64,000 bases of DNA from Cardiocondyla obscurior (Eukaryota; Arthropoda; Insecta; Hymenoptera; Formicidae): assembly GCF_019399895.1 (NCBI RefSeq), contig NC_091869.1, forward strand, positions 5,270,001 to 5,334,000. The letters run 5' to 3'. Position numbers and translations under genes: made by a program. The notes under the pieces are model-generated. The model saw only the letters and a program-made list of their open reading frames with translations, made no database searches and had not been told where the DNA came from. Numbering within the stretch: the stretch's first letter is position 1; each line of letters begins with the position of its first letter. Shown here in pieces: positions 39,801 to 55,100 of the stretch.

Positions 39801-42800
39801 GGACAATGGTGCACGTCGTTACATGAATAATTTAATGATGATACTGCACAAAAGTAAAACTGCTATTTATGCATTTGCTCAATGAGCGCAGTAGGTAGAA
39901 GGTGGGCGTCTAACTTCGTTGTCGCCGATGAGAATTGCGAAGTAACCTTGTCTATCAGTTGATGCGCAAATGGGTTTCGAGAGATTACGTTTGATTTTAT
40001 TATTGCTGCGTTAGCGTCGAAACGGCGCACGTGTCGCATCCGCTAGTCGTCTTCTAACGACGAGTCGCTCTAATTATAACCATCACTTCAAATCTTGGCG
40101 TTATCTCAATTCGTTTGGTTACAGGCAAAGATTTCGCAAAGACTTTATTTGCGTATAAAAAATTAAAAAAAAAAAAAGTAGCCGGCAAGTAATTTAAGTG
40201 GCAAGCGAGGCGATCGGGTATGATAATTTTTAATCTGAAAAACTGTGATCGATCGATCTATTTATTTTTAAAATGATTTAATTTATGTTTCTCACTTTTT
40301 GGTTTCCTTTACTGCTCGTTAAAGCTTGTTTTTAATTGCTTGTTGAGTTTTTTCTCAGTGCGTTTTTTTCGTTTTTTCTCAGGTAAACTAGCTTGTCCTT
40401 TGAGGCAGTTCCAATGTGCCAATGGCAGGTGCATACCGATCTCGTGGGTCTGCGACAAAACGGACGATTGTACCGACAATTCCGATGAAAGCCCGGAGGA
40501 ATGCAAAAGTAAGTCACGCGCAGAATTATGCAAAAATACGCCGATTTAATTTTTTCATAATACGATGATAATAACGTCGACGCGGCCTCCGTATCGCGCG
40601 CAAATTTGTGCATCTCTTTGACGCGTCAAAATCCACGTACGTATCAAAGCGCAAACATAATTTTACATAACAAATATTAGCGTTGTGTAAACGATCGAAT
40701 ATTTGTCACTGCCCTCCATGAAAATGTGCGAGTTTTCTCATTTCCTCGCGTTTAGCGCATTTTCCGCAATTACTCCTTTCGTCGTCACGTGCGTCCGTTC
40801 CAAATGAACACCGCGGGATTGGAGAATTTTATTGAAATATTTCATAGAAATGTAAAGAGAATTTGAATACCTCGAGACGCGGAAAACGGCATAGAATGGT
40901 AAATCGTTGTGTTTTTGACGGAAAAAAAAGAAGAAAAAAAAAAAAGAAATTTTATATTTCCAATAACCAGCAAGCACGGATTTTATTGAACGTTCCTCGC
41001 TTCGAAAGCGATGAAATATTTATGAATCACGTTATTTCGTGTTACGGCATATTGGCGAGAATAATAACGTAATTGCGCTGGCGATATTAGAATGAAATGC
41101 GATAAGTTGTTTCAAAAGTTTTTTTTTTTTTTTTTTGCGAAAGCGTGTGCGAGCAACACGCGAGTGTGTACGATTCATAGCGCGCGCGTGTTGGTTAATT
41201 AAATAACAATCCATTGGCAAATAAATTGTGTTTGCCCGCGCGTTCTTCCACCGTTTTATTGATCCCGAATGGATGTCTCAGCAGTGCGCGCAACTAATTT
41301 TCGCGGCTGCGATTTAAAGCCGTGGAGAGCCTGGACCCACCGCCGTTCGATCGATCGTACTCGAGAATTTGTTTATGAAGCACCGCGCGCCAAACGGATT
41401 CGCGTCCCAATCGACACACATAATCACGCTTAATAATTATGATACGACGCGTCGTTTTGCGCCAACATTCGCCCGAACACGATAGCTCACCGCGACACCT
41501 CGCGCGAATGATAAATTGTAAGAGTTTCCAATCGAAACTTGAATTATTACTTTTATTTGCATTTCCGCTTGATTTCGAAACGATTGCCCCCTTCGCTATA
41601 TCGATTGTTTATGCGCTACGAGACGGAAGTTGCGCAAACCCCGTCCAAAAGTCAAGACTCCTTCAAATATTATACGAGCGGGATAATCGAATTAGCGCGT
41701 TGCACTTGATTTATCTTTAGACGCAGATGCGTCGTACGATGTCACATTCGCGCTATTACCGCGGGTTTTTTTTTCCTGCACACAAGCATCGGCGATCCGC
41801 GAACAACGAATCGTGATTCGTTGGAGGAATCACTTGCACTTTATTGCCCCATTCATTTATTCCTCGATGTAAGCAAATATTCAATTCATCGTTGGCAGTT
41901 TACCGGCATTGCGAATCTCTCGATTAGAAATTGCTGAAAATCTCACAAGTGTAGATTTGTTTCCTCGATAATAGCATTGAACCTCGAGCTTTGGCGACGT
42001 CCCAGGCAATTTGCAGGACTTTTCCACAGCTTCCCGTTATAGATATTAGACTTTAAACCGGCATCGTGATATTTAATTGTTCTCGAGCACCGTACATAGT
42101 TCGTCTCTACGTTCTGGCGAAATTGCTGGAGGAATGTGTTCCACCGCGATATAATTATGGCGATGATCAACATCGAGTTTGCGTCATGAATGTTTGCATA
42201 TTTTATACATAATGAAACGTATAAACAAGAAAATCTGAAGCTCACGACGCAGTAATCTCTTGATTTTTTAGCGCTCTAAGCCTGGCGCCTTGTAACAAAC
42301 AAAAGAAGGAAAAAAAAAAGAAGCAAGCATAGAATTCTAATCGCTGTAATTTTATAAATATGCGTTTACAATCGTGACTCGTAATTCTGCAAAAATACTG
42401 GCTGGGACATTAAAAAAAAAAAAACTCGCTGTCCTTGCCGGTGTCTATGGCTTCTCCAATTAAACGCTAGAATCGGCGCGAATAAGACACCAACTTCTTG
42501 CATCAGATAAAATGATCTGATCTGCTGTTTCGCGTTAGAGAACAAAATTGCGACAACTGCCACGCTCTCGCGTTGAACTCAATTTTTTTTCCATTGCATC
42601 GCCGAGCTATTTTTAAAACTTAATTCGATTGATCTTGAATGAAAGAGAAATGTTAAATAAAAGTACATTTAGCAGTGTTCGCGTAAAGATTTTAAAAATA
42701 TAATTATTGCACTAATATCTTAAAACGAAGAAACTAATTATTGAGAAACATAAAAATTTTTTTCGTTACTTTTAAAGAATTTTGCAAATGTATTTGCTAT

Positions 42801-45800
42801 CCAGCTTGTATTTAATCATAAAATATTGTATCACGTGGCCATTTTCTTTTCTTCAATTATATTTCTTAAACTAGTTCCATTGTATACTTTTCACCCTGTG
42901 CTCACCGCAATGTAATGTAATTGTACTTTTGTTGAACATTTAATTTTACGTAGAAAATTCTCTTGCTCCCGTGTACCTACATTGGTTCCACTGGCTGTGA
43001 GAACGCAAATATACAAGGGGGCTAAATAAGCAACTAAATAGACAAACTGCGGCATGATAGCGCAGCGACGTGAAATAATAAGATAGAAAAGGCAAAAGAA
43101 AGGGAAGACTGCGGGGGGAAAAAAGAGTGCGATCTAACGAGCGAAAAAGGGCAATAAAAACGAAGGAGACTGCCAAACGAACCAAACCAGCATCGCCCTT
43201 TGTCGTTTTCCAGAACGTTTGCAGGGTTTGCACTTTATACGTAGATTTTACCGTATCGCTATTTCAGTGTTTTTTTTTTTTTTTTTTCCTTTTTCTCTCT
43301 CTCTCTTTTTCTTTTTTTTTCCCCTTAGTCAGCTTCTTGCATGCCGACTGTTATTTCGATTCGAATCCCACTTAGCTTTGTCGATTTTTCCTCGCCTGTC
43401 CGAACCATGTTTCGACATCTGGCGACCAGCCTCGATCCTTAAAAATTCGTCATTTCCTCGAACGATCAGAATATCATCTTCAATTAGAATCGTAGATAAG
43501 ATTCTTAATTTGATCGCGAATTTCGATAGAGAGAAACTGTGCGAGGCTATAAATTTTCCATACCTAATGCCTGGGCTAGCTGGCAGAAGGTTTAAATTAT
43601 TCCAGACGTACCGGCCGCGTTTTTCATTCGGGAGGATTTTCGTTCATTTCAAATAGTCTCGGCGAAAGACAATTCTGCGAAACACGTACCGATGCAATTA
43701 AGCGTGACACGTAGATCGTAGATTTGTCAATACCATCAATCAGTCTTAATCACCGTGACTTGAAGCGCGGTGCAATGCCACCGTTCCAACGCGGCCGCAA
43801 GGTTCAGGCGAGGTTGCATCAGGCGACGTAGTTTATTCCCCCGTTCTTTTTTATATTTTTTTCCCCTTATTTCGTCCTGTGCTTCTCTTTGAGCTCTTTC
43901 GCCGCCGGCAGACAAGATTCTTCCCCCGTCTACCTGCTTCCTGCTAAGAGTCGATGCATTTTGTAACGTAAAGTCCACGCTGGTTGCATCAGTCGGCGAG
44001 ACGATGAGAACCGATTCGGCTGGTGACTGCACCATGTAATTATGGTGAAAGCCAGTCACATGGTGTGCATAGCACGATTTGCTCGAGTGTCGATTTCGCG
44101 GCCGAAGTGGCGGCTGCGTGAATTTCTTTGCTTCCTGAAGATTTTGTAGAGCGCGGATTTTTTTCTTTTTTTTTTTTTTCTTCTTGAATGACAGACGAAA
44201 TGTTTGAGATTTTTTTCTTTCATCGAAATTATTCGAACATTAAAAGCAGGGACTGCTTGTAAAAATCATGTGACTCGCGTTGGGTTTATGTGACTTGTGA
44301 GGAAAGGAAAAGGGGTTTATAAAAATTTAAAAGCGACATATTCGCTGCTTGCGAGGCTCCGTCTCCGAACTTGTGCTATGCTTTCGCATTTAGACATCAA
44401 TTGGTACTTAACAATTTCTAACTCAATTGAAACCAATCGGTTGGTCTGCGTCACCGATGCAGCCGTCAACGAAATCTCGCGACAGTCATTGGTCATTTCG
44501 TGTCAAGCGAATCCATTTTTATTGAGCGTCGCTGACAAATATATTCCTCTCCCTCTCTCCCCGCGACCGTTAACTTTGTATCAAAGCCAAAAAAGTTTTA
44601 TATATTACCGGACTCGCGTTCGGTACTGGACGGATTACACAAACGCCGCTAAAGTTCTTTTTACCTTTTTGCACAAGACGAAAGGAGTATCGAATGAGAC
44701 TTTTTCATCACTCGGTCGCGTAATCGATCGGAAAATACTAGCTGCTGCTGCAAAGCGCCAGACTTCTCTCCGCCGTTATATTAAATTTAAACGCCGTACT
44801 GTGTGCGCAGCACGAAATCCAATAAATTAGTTTGCATGAATACATTGGGCAGTCTCGCGACACGTAGTTTCAATTAATCCGCCCGTAGCTTCTTGCCGCT
44901 GGAAAGTATATATAGCGTCCTCTCTAAGTGCTAATACAAACGACGGGGCGATGATTCTACGAGAAGAGAAAAAAAAATTAAATAAATAAATAATAATTTG
45001 CAAACGACAAATCGCTTCGGGATTTTAAATTACTTCTAATAGTATTAAAATTAAATATCTTTCATTACGCTTGAATAAAAGTTTCTTCCATTCATCGGAT
45101 CGTATTGAACCGACGGTATCGAACAGCTCGGGGACTCTTGGCAATTTTAGCAGCTTTTAAGTGCAAATAATTCTTTTATTTACAAGGATATTTTCAAAAG
45201 AAGTACTATATTAGATTGATGCATTAAGAATGGGAATACTTGGAAATGGATCGATCGATGCCTTCGCAATATTGCCGGAGCACATGACCGAGATATACAT
45301 ATATCGTTGATAGGAGCTCGGTAATCTAGTGCCGGGACAGGAAGTCAAACGCGCGAAAAGGGAATGACGAGAGAGAGACGATTGCTCTTAATCAGAACCG
45401 CGGTACTGAACGGAAATTTTATTTAGCCACAAAACTGGTCGCGATCGTATCTCGTACGCGTTCCTCTTTTTAACAGACCGCACGTAGCGAAACGTACGAA
45501 TGCTTTTCGGATTTTATAGCGCTCGCATATACGCGCGGTACGCTCGCAAAATTTACCTGCACTTTCCTCAATTCGTCGCTTCGCATCGACATTTTTTTTA
45601 AGTACATTGTTCTGCGAAGTTGCACAGCATCGTCGTTGAATTTTTAAATCAACGAAGACCACGTACGTTTCGCGTACGTGACCGTTCGCGCGTGGTATGG
45701 CGCTGAAAAAAAAGGGAAAAAAAAGAAAAAAGAAGGAAAAGGCTAACGAATTCGAGACCTGCGTTGCACGTATATATACACCGATTGCATATTCTATAAA

Positions 45801-46115
45801 TCGGTATTGAATATTGCATTTGATTTTAGTGCATATTGATTATTCAGAACGACGACAATCTATCATTTATTCTACGCCGAAAACTTTAGATGCAAATATC
45901 TCGGAATCGCGTTTCGGCCGACGAATATATCCTGGTCGAGCTCTTAGACAGCGTTTAGTTGTCAGGTAAAAAAAAAAAAAAATAATAAAACGATTTTGTC
46001 ATCCTTAGAGAGAGCTTGTTTGATAAAATATATTTCTTGTGAAATTAATGATAATTGAATTAAATTTTCTTTTACGCGTACTGCGTATAAAATAAAAGCG
46101 TAATAAAATATTAAA

Positions 46116-46170
<55 letters not shown>

Positions 46171-49100
46171 AAGGAGAGAACATTGATTTATTCGGTGATT
46201 ACTATATCGTGTTAATTACCGAGACACTATATCATTTATTAAATAAAATATATATATATAAAATATTCCTCGTGCAGGCACGGCAGAATTTTACGTTTAA
46301 TTAATTATTACGCTTTTATTGAATTATTACGCCGATAGCTTCGAGATTTCCGTACTATCTTCCATTGCGTCACTTGTAGCATTTTTGTGTCTATATCTGA
46401 TTACATTATCGTTGCTTTCTTTCGTATTCCTGTCGTTTTATCATTCATGCGAATATTGCGCTTCAAGTTTTTGACGGTACTTTGCATTTCATGTGCATTG
46501 GTTTTCGACTTTTTTTATACGTTTACACACGGGATTTAACTAATTCTTTGACAATGCGTATTAACGGCAAAAGAAGTGAGAGGGGATTTAGTTGGAAATC
46601 ACGTGCACGTTTTTACATCGACAGCTTCGTATAAATTTACGAAGGATACTTGAAAAAATTATTTGAAAGAGGCGCACAGGTCTTCTTCGTAGACTTTTTA
46701 TACAGATTTTTGTCGTAATGCGCGCATAATACTTTAAGTATCGCTCGAACCGTGTGATAAATTCGTTATTTCACGTTTTACGATTTATATTTACAAAGAA
46801 ATAATAATTTTTATTATTATTGCATCAGTAATGCGTAAAAAAAGAAACAGTGTTTAATAAAAGAAATAAGCACAAATTAACGTTATACATTTTTTTTTAT
46901 ATTAAAACATGTTAGTAAATGTTACAGACATAATTTTTTAATTATTTTATTAAAGCAGAACTAACGGAAAACGGTAAATAAAAGCGCTGTACGCAAATAT
47001 ATATTTTTTTTTTCCACGAATTTTGAGATGCAAAAATAAATTTCCAGCTTCGCAACTAGTGCTCGAAATTGTCGTGTTTCCCCATTTATACAATGCTAAA
47101 CCGACTTAAATGTCAGCGCTGCATATATTTCATTTTAAATGTGCAGGCAATTTGATTTTTATTTCGTCGCGACACGTGTCAACTGTGTACAAATTAGTCT
47201 CCACCGCTGGAATTACCATAAGCTTCATATGAATAAAAATACTTTATTGTAAAAGGCAATGTGTTATAAAATGTTTAAAATTTATGATATAAAAAGTTAA
47301 GTTATTCGTTGCTCGCGACCGCACGCATATACCGCGCATTACTTATTTAGATAGAAATTTCTTTTTATTTATTTGCCTATAAATTTCCTGGGTGACTACG
47401 TTCGGAATCTTGTGATAAAGCACCCAAGTCGGTTACGGTATTCATAAATGAAAGATGAAAGGTGCTACATCTTTAGCATCTTGTATATTGACATATGGAA
47501 ACTATATTTCTTCTCTGATGCTAATTCCTCTGTAGACTTAGCACGTAACTAAATTGGAACAGATTTATCGACGCCACTTCCGTAGCGTAAAAGACGGGAG
47601 CTCTCAAATCTGATGTCCTCGCAACGTTTTATTGCATATTAATTACCGAGATATTTGACACTCCGCGTTTATTCGTATTCAAAATTAAAAACTAGAAATA
47701 GATTTAAATCGACGGCGATTAATCAGATTGCCGGCGAAGAACATTCTCAATTAATTCGAAAGGATTCTAGCCAATTATTTCATAAATTATATTCTGCAAA
47801 GATATAGATCGGTTGAAGTTTGAACAAGCGCCGACGATCAGCGGCATAAAAAAAAAAGGAAAAGAAAAGAAAAAAAGGGGGTAAAAAAATAAAAATGCGA
47901 GAAACGCACTGGATTCGCGGCGAGGCTCGGCGGTAGGGCTTCAATCTACTTCTCTCCTTCGAACGATCGCGTGTGTGCGTGTATCAAGGTCCATATATAG
48001 GAGCCCCTTTGCCGGGCTGCGGCCGTACAGAATCCGCGACCACTGTGAGTGCGTCAGGTGCATCGCGTTCCTCTGCTTTCGTCGTCCTCGCGTGAAAGTT
48101 GAAGCTGCGAAATACTCGGCGTCCAATTAACCAAGGAGTTCTCTCCTCTCCTCCGCGAATGTTCCGATAATCCGAAAGTATCGCGAGCGAAATTAAAAAG
48201 GAAAAAAAAAAATAAAAAAACCCGCGTTGACTTGCGTATTTATCGGATGACATACGTCGATGAGATTTCATCAGCGGCGAGAGACTCGATAGACTCGGGA
48301 CGGCCGCCGCGCGGGCGGGAATCTCGTTCAATCGCCTGGCGGAACTCTAATGATTGCGCAAAAAAAAAGATGATTAATCTGTAAACGCTGAGGTTTCCTC
48401 CAGTGCGTCGTAGAAAATTGTACATAGTGCGCCGGACTGTTTTCGCGCGAGGCAGTTTAAGCCGCGGGTTTCAACGGCAGGCCAGGAGTTGGTCTCCTCC
48501 TCGCGACGATGCAGCTCGGCAGCGGATGCTCAAGCGTTTCCCGGTGCACGTGTGCCCTGCTGCTGCTGCTCGCGTGCGCGATTTTCCCTCTGCTCGGTGC
48601 CGTCGCTCATTCCCATACGAATATTTCAGACACCCAGGAATGCAAGGACTCGGAGTTCAAGTGCAGTAACGGCAGATGCATACCCAATAGGTGGCATTGC
48701 GACGGCGACCGAGATTGCCCGGACGGCTCGGACGAGGATCCAAATGTTTGCAGTAAGTTGCAATTTCTTGTAATGCATGCGGGGACATATAAATATTGTA
48801 TATATCTTTGCTGGTGACTACCGGAGAGAGTATACGAATCAGCGGTAAAACGTTAGCAAAGATTTGAACGAAGGGAGAGAGATACTGAAAGAAAAGCCAA
48901 ACGTAATATTTGAATTACCGTAATTTTATCTTGTTAATTTTTTTAATAGCTAATCTTACTGATTTAATTGAATCGTTAGGTATCAACGTAAGTCGTAAGG
49001 CTGTACAAAGTTCAATAAGAGACTCACCGTAAAATGTAAATTTGCTTTTTAAATCAATGTAAGAATAAAAATTTTAATTTCAACGTTTCTTACATGCTTG

Positions 49101-52100
49101 AGAAATTAATATGTCGGGAAAAGTTAATCAGGGAACTTGCGAGTCTGTATAGACGTAATATAGTTGTAGAAGTTCGAGATTGTATATGTTTTATTATTTT
49201 GGAAAATTAAAGTCTGCCAAAATCCGCGGCGGCGGATGTCTTGCGCGCGGAAAGTTTTAATTAGTTTTGTAATAGATTAAGAGAAAATTTTTAATATTAA
49301 TTAAATTTAATTAAATAAAGGCTAATTACTGGTATATTTAACGGGCAACTGAATCGCAGATTAAATATTTGCCGAGGTAAGGTAAACGCGAAATTAATAT
49401 CTCTCCGTTACCAATAAAGTATATCTATTAGCATTTGCCGCTTTGAGGGAGCAAGTGAGAGAAAGACGACGCTTTGTACACTTTTGCATACGCAAAACTG
49501 TAAAATTTTTAATTTCTTTTTTGTCTCTACGTAATGCTGATTCTATTTGTTACCCTTTTTGTAAAAATGTTTCATACATTTTTCTAGCGCACGAACCTCT
49601 TTGTAAAAAGCGGACGACGAAGAGATATTAACATATTTCGTAATAGAAAAAATATGTGCGCCACTCAATTTTATTTCTGTTCCGGAGATATATATCTTTT
49701 TCAGCGCCAATAAAACCTAAAAGTCGACTACTTTTTTTTTACGAACCACGTTATTGTCGCGTCAAATAATTTACCGAATATTTAATCGAATATAGTGCAT
49801 CCCGGTTGTAAAAGTTCTCGGTATGTGAAAGTGCAACTTTGGAGACCGGTTTTTCACGCAGGTGAAGCGTACTGACATACAAGGTGTCAGTCCCTCGCTA
49901 ACGTGATTATTTCCTATTTCGAGGGTACTTGATTTTAGATTGTAACGTCGACGTATAGTTGTGTTGTCTGATGAAATCCCGCGCGGATGTTAAAACGTAC
50001 TTTTTTATATATATATATATATATTTTTTTTTTATGTACTTATTTATTTATTTTTTTTAATTAAACTCTTGAACCGCCTGATAATCCAAGTGATCGTTGT
50101 ATTTGCATATCTTCACCCTCGGTATGTGCGCCGCAAGGCAGAAGGGCAGTATTGATGCTAATCGATTAGTTTAATCGTATCCCATCGATCCCCGAAGGTC
50201 GCAGCGATAATCATAATTACATAGTGGAATGCGCGTTTAATATTAATTAGTGCACGCTGACGCAAAGCCCTTTGACCGATATAATTATGCGTGCATTTAA
50301 TCATTTCAATTATGATGTAAATTGCACTGCAGATCATTAAAAATCCTCTTAAATTATAAAGTAGGGAAATGCGATCGAGCTTTATTGCCGATACGCAGTG
50401 CAATTTCAGTTGCAAATACGAGGGTACTATAATCTGAGGAACTAACTAATTATTATTCCGTTCTCCCGTTGCCGTATATACGTCGAGTAATTTTCATTAT
50501 TTTCTACTTATTTAGTAAACAGACTACGGAATTATTTTATCTCGCGTAAATTTCATACTTTACGTTAATTAACAAACATTCCAGGCATATAACTTCATTC
50601 TTCGGATAATATTAAATGGCATTCGGTCTTTGACAGAATTTTAATCTCAAGTTACAGAAATATATAACGTCGAGAATTAAAAGATCCGATTAACGCTGGA
50701 TTTTTTAAATGCTTTTTTATTCAAAATTCGACAAAGAAAAATGCAAAAAAAAAAAACATTTTTTATATTATAACACTCGCGCAACTTAATTACGACATAA
50801 AATGAGAAATTACTTTAACGTTAAAATGTTCAATGAAACGTAATCGCAATATGTTTTTTTTATTTTTTTTTTTTTATTTAGCTGATAGCAACAGCATGCT
50901 AATATATGTTAAAGGTTGATGATTGTTTCGTTCGCCTGCATAATCAGGCATTATTATACATGATAGTATAGAAACGTCCATACTTTACTTTTGACGTTCA
51001 ATATTTTAACGTTGATTTTTTTGTTCATTTGTCATACAAACGATGTTTCCTAAAAACTTGAAAAAAAAAATTTTTTTTTGATCTATTTTATAGTCGACTT
51101 TTAGGCATCTGTCAAAAATGTTTGCTTGCAAAATTATTACCAATGTCACTAAATTGAAATGCGCTATAGAGGTATTATTTCGCAAAGTTATATTTTAAAA
51201 AGATGATTAATTACAAATATTCAATTGCAAAAAAAAAAAAAAAAAGGAACGATACCATGCAGCGAAAGAGAGTTTGAATGCAGTCCGGGCGAGTGCATTC
51301 CAAAGACATGGCTCTGTGATCATCAGACAGATTGCCCCAATGGTCTGGACGAAAAGAACTGTCAGAGTAAGTCGTGCAGATAAGCGTTTTAGCGTCGGTG
51401 TCACCGGAAAGCAGCCAAGGAGAGATGAGATCAGCCAGAAAGCTACAGAACAAATGACGAAGCACAAATTGCAAAATCTCAGATTAGATCCTCGTACCCT
51501 CGATACGTTCTTATTGCTTGAGAAACATTTCTCGGTTCGTCAATTGCATGTATGGAAAGGAATAATTCGGCATAAAATAATTTGGAGACATCGGTGAAAT
51601 CCAGTAATTATCGGTGTAATTTTAATGGGGCATGAAGTTACGTTCTTCACATTCATCTGCATAACTAATAAATCAAATTTGCTCGCTATTTTTCTTTTAA
51701 ATAATTTTTAGTAATTTAAGTAATAGATGACGTAAGTTTCAAGAAATAAAATAATAAATTAACGGTGTATTAATAACTAATTTGTTCATTTGCGAAATAA
51801 TGCAATCGATACAACCAAGTTGGCTTGTGGAGGGTATTTTAACAGGTCTGAGTTTTTTCGTTAGTAGGAATGGGAAGTCAGGTTCTTTAATTATTTAGTG
51901 GACGTTATCTTTCAAGGTTTTATGTGCATGTTTTTCGAATTTATCAACGAAATCGATACGAGGATACAGCCTATCTTTTAAAACCCATCGTGGCCGAATG
52001 TCGATCGCAAGGGTCCATTTTGCCGGGGCCCGTGTCCCGCATCGTATGTCCGCGTGCAAATCCGGTACAATGCAATTGTCTTGTAGGGACCAAGACCTGT

Positions 52101-55100
52101 ACTCCGGAACAATTCACGTGTCATTCTGGAAATGGCGAGTGTGTGGCATTAACATGGATGTGCGACGACAACCCCGACTGTTCGGACGGTTCAGACGAAG
52201 CTGAGTGCAGTAAGCTTCTGCACGCTACCTTTCCACATGCTTGCACACTTTATTCTCTCTATTTTTACATACGTGTATCTCTTTATTTCTCTGTCATATA
52301 TCGCACAGTACATCTCGAAAGTAAATAGCCAAAGACTCCTTTGATATGTATCGACTGTTCTGCATGCAACTTTTTAAATACTTGGTGTACCTTGAACTTA
52401 GCTTGCAGCTTTTTCTTTTTGGAAAAATTGTCCTAAACCTCCAAGATTTTTGTACAAATTTTAAATTGTATATCTATTCTGTTTTTCGAGATGCATATAT
52501 GTAGTCTATGTTTGAAGACATTGTAAATATATGTACAATAACATATTCAATCACTTTGTAAAATGGACTTAGACGAACGTAGATATCATGTCTAAAGTAA
52601 TTTTTATTTATAGTTTGGAAAAAAATTATAATAGTTTAGCTGGTGATTGAATAATATTTAGTTTTTGGTGAAGGTAGCTTGTGTAAAAGTGCTTGTAACA
52701 ATCGTTGTGAATCTGCAAAGAAGAATATTTAAAAGTGGTGATAGTGGAGTGATCGTAAATGTTTTTCAAATTGCATTTTAAATGAACACATTTTACAAAC
52801 AAACTGCACACATTACGTCGCACCTTTATGTTTCATGAACGAGTAATACGAATTACGAGTTATTTATAATTTTAATTAAATTTATACAATTTGTTTCTGT
52901 ACTAAGCTGAATTCCGTTGAGTTTTCTTTCCTTGCTACTTTGCCGGGTGCTATCGATAAGACTCACAAGAATTGATGGTGGGTAGAAATTCACATGAAAA
53001 ATTCATTAAAAATCATATATCGACGGTCGCTTTTATATTCTCGACGCATTCGTGAGATACCATCGTTATTGCCTCTCTATTTTTGTTTATTTAATTTTAT
53101 TTAATTGCATCAGCGCGAAAGCGAGTTCATCTAAATGAAAAAAAAAAAAAAAAAGAAAAAAATAATAGAGTCAAAAATGTATTTTATATTACCCACGATC
53201 CAATTGCTGTGTTTTATAATTAATATTATCTTTTATTTTCTTTGTATATCTTTGGCGTTATCTGTAAGTATCTTATTTTACTTATTATTTTCTATTTCTT
53301 CTAATCGGAAAATTTCGGATTGTAATACTAGAAAATGTAATTTAATATATAACTTTTTTTTCTGTTAAATGTTAGATAAAGTTATGTCGCAGATACTGCT
53401 CTTCCTGGAGTAAGAGATAATTAACCCGCTTGAAACTATGACTGACTACCGGGAACTGATTTTAATTTTATATAGAACTTGTTTCTTTGAAAGCGTAAAC
53501 GGCAATTACAAAATGCGTAGCAGTACAGCAAAAACATGAAAAAAAAGAACATATTTTTTAAATATACATAAGTACATTTAATCATCATGTTTTTGTCTAG
53601 AGCGGTATTTGCGTTATTTTAAAATCGTTTATTATATGCTAATTTAATCGTAATGTAAATCCTCGTGTTTTTAGCTAAATATTGGCTTTATATTAATTAG
53701 ATGTTATGCTCCTGTTGATATGTTAATATTGCTTGCAAGGATCTCTGTTGCAAATTAATAAAAACGTTTAACTTCTTTTACATGAGAAATCTTTTGCTTC
53801 AGACGACACTTGCCGTTCTGACGAATTTACTTGTGCCAACAAGCATTGCATTCAGCAACTATGGGTCTGCGACAACGACAACGATTGCGGGGACAATAGC
53901 GACGAGAAAGGATGCCGGCCGATAACGTGTCATCCTGACTCTGATTTCGCCTGTTCCGAGAATTATTGCATAACATCACGATGGAGATGCGACGGGGACT
54001 ACGATTGTCCCGACCGATCCGACGAAATAGGATGCAAGGTATTTCGTCCTCGTACTGATTTCAAAATATTTCAAATGGTTGAAAAGATCTGCGCGATTGT
54101 TGAGAATAAAGAAACTCGAGAGAAAGAAATGCAATACGCTTTACGTAATATCGGATTGCACGATAAGTGGATCTCATGTTTCTTTGGCGTTAATTCCTTT
54201 AGGATGATCAAAATGGAAAGAAAACAAGCCACTGCGATAAAGAGTTTGATTGTGACGATGATGTTACTTGCATTCATCAATCCTGGGTATGTGACGGCGA
54301 GAAAGACTGTTCTAACGGTGCTGATGAATCTCCACAGAGATGTCACAATGTGACTTGTAGACCCGATCAATTTCAATGCGAAGATCGACGCTCTTGCATC
54401 TCAGGTACTAAAATGTTTAAGGATATAATATTTTGGTGGTAAACTGCTCGTTCTATAATACTCAGGATTTTTTACGATTTCCTCTGTTTAGGTCATTTAT
54501 ATTGCAATGGTAAAAACGAATGTGCTGACGGAAGCGATGAAAAGAATTGCACCAGCAAAATCGTAAGCTGCGATCCGCGAATTCAGTTCGAATGCAGCGA
54601 AGGCTCGTGTATTCCTTTGGAAAATGTTTGTAACAAAAAACCAGATTGCATCGGCTGGGAGGATGAGAGTGCCGAGCTCTGCGGCGTGAACGAGTGCGCA
54701 AAAAATAACGGCGGATGCTCGCAGAGGTGTGTCGATTTGCCTATTGGTTACCGATGCGACTGTCGCGAGGGCTATAGACTCATCGACAATCGCACATGCG
54801 ATGGTAGGCATAAAGCTTTTGTATATTTTTAAACGTTGACGCATTATTTCTTTAAGGTTTTTAGTCTTTTACTGGAATCGCACGCTAGATTAGCTTTACA
54901 CTGAAACAAAATTATTTTCTTTTCCAGATATTAATGAATGCTTGGAACCGGGTAGTTGCTCTCAGTTTTGCCAAAACGAAAAGGGCGGCTTTAAATGCAG
55001 TTGCGCTTCCGGTTATCTTAAAGATCCGCGGAATTTAACACGCTGTAAAGCCGCGGAGGGCCACGCAAGTCTGTTATTTGCTCGTCGACATGATATTCGA

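Noticed and set aside
43340..43375. tRNA-like B box (GATTCGAATCC)
   Set aside because: There is no A box at the right distance and no acceptor-stem pairing; the upstream sequence is a pyrimidine tract.
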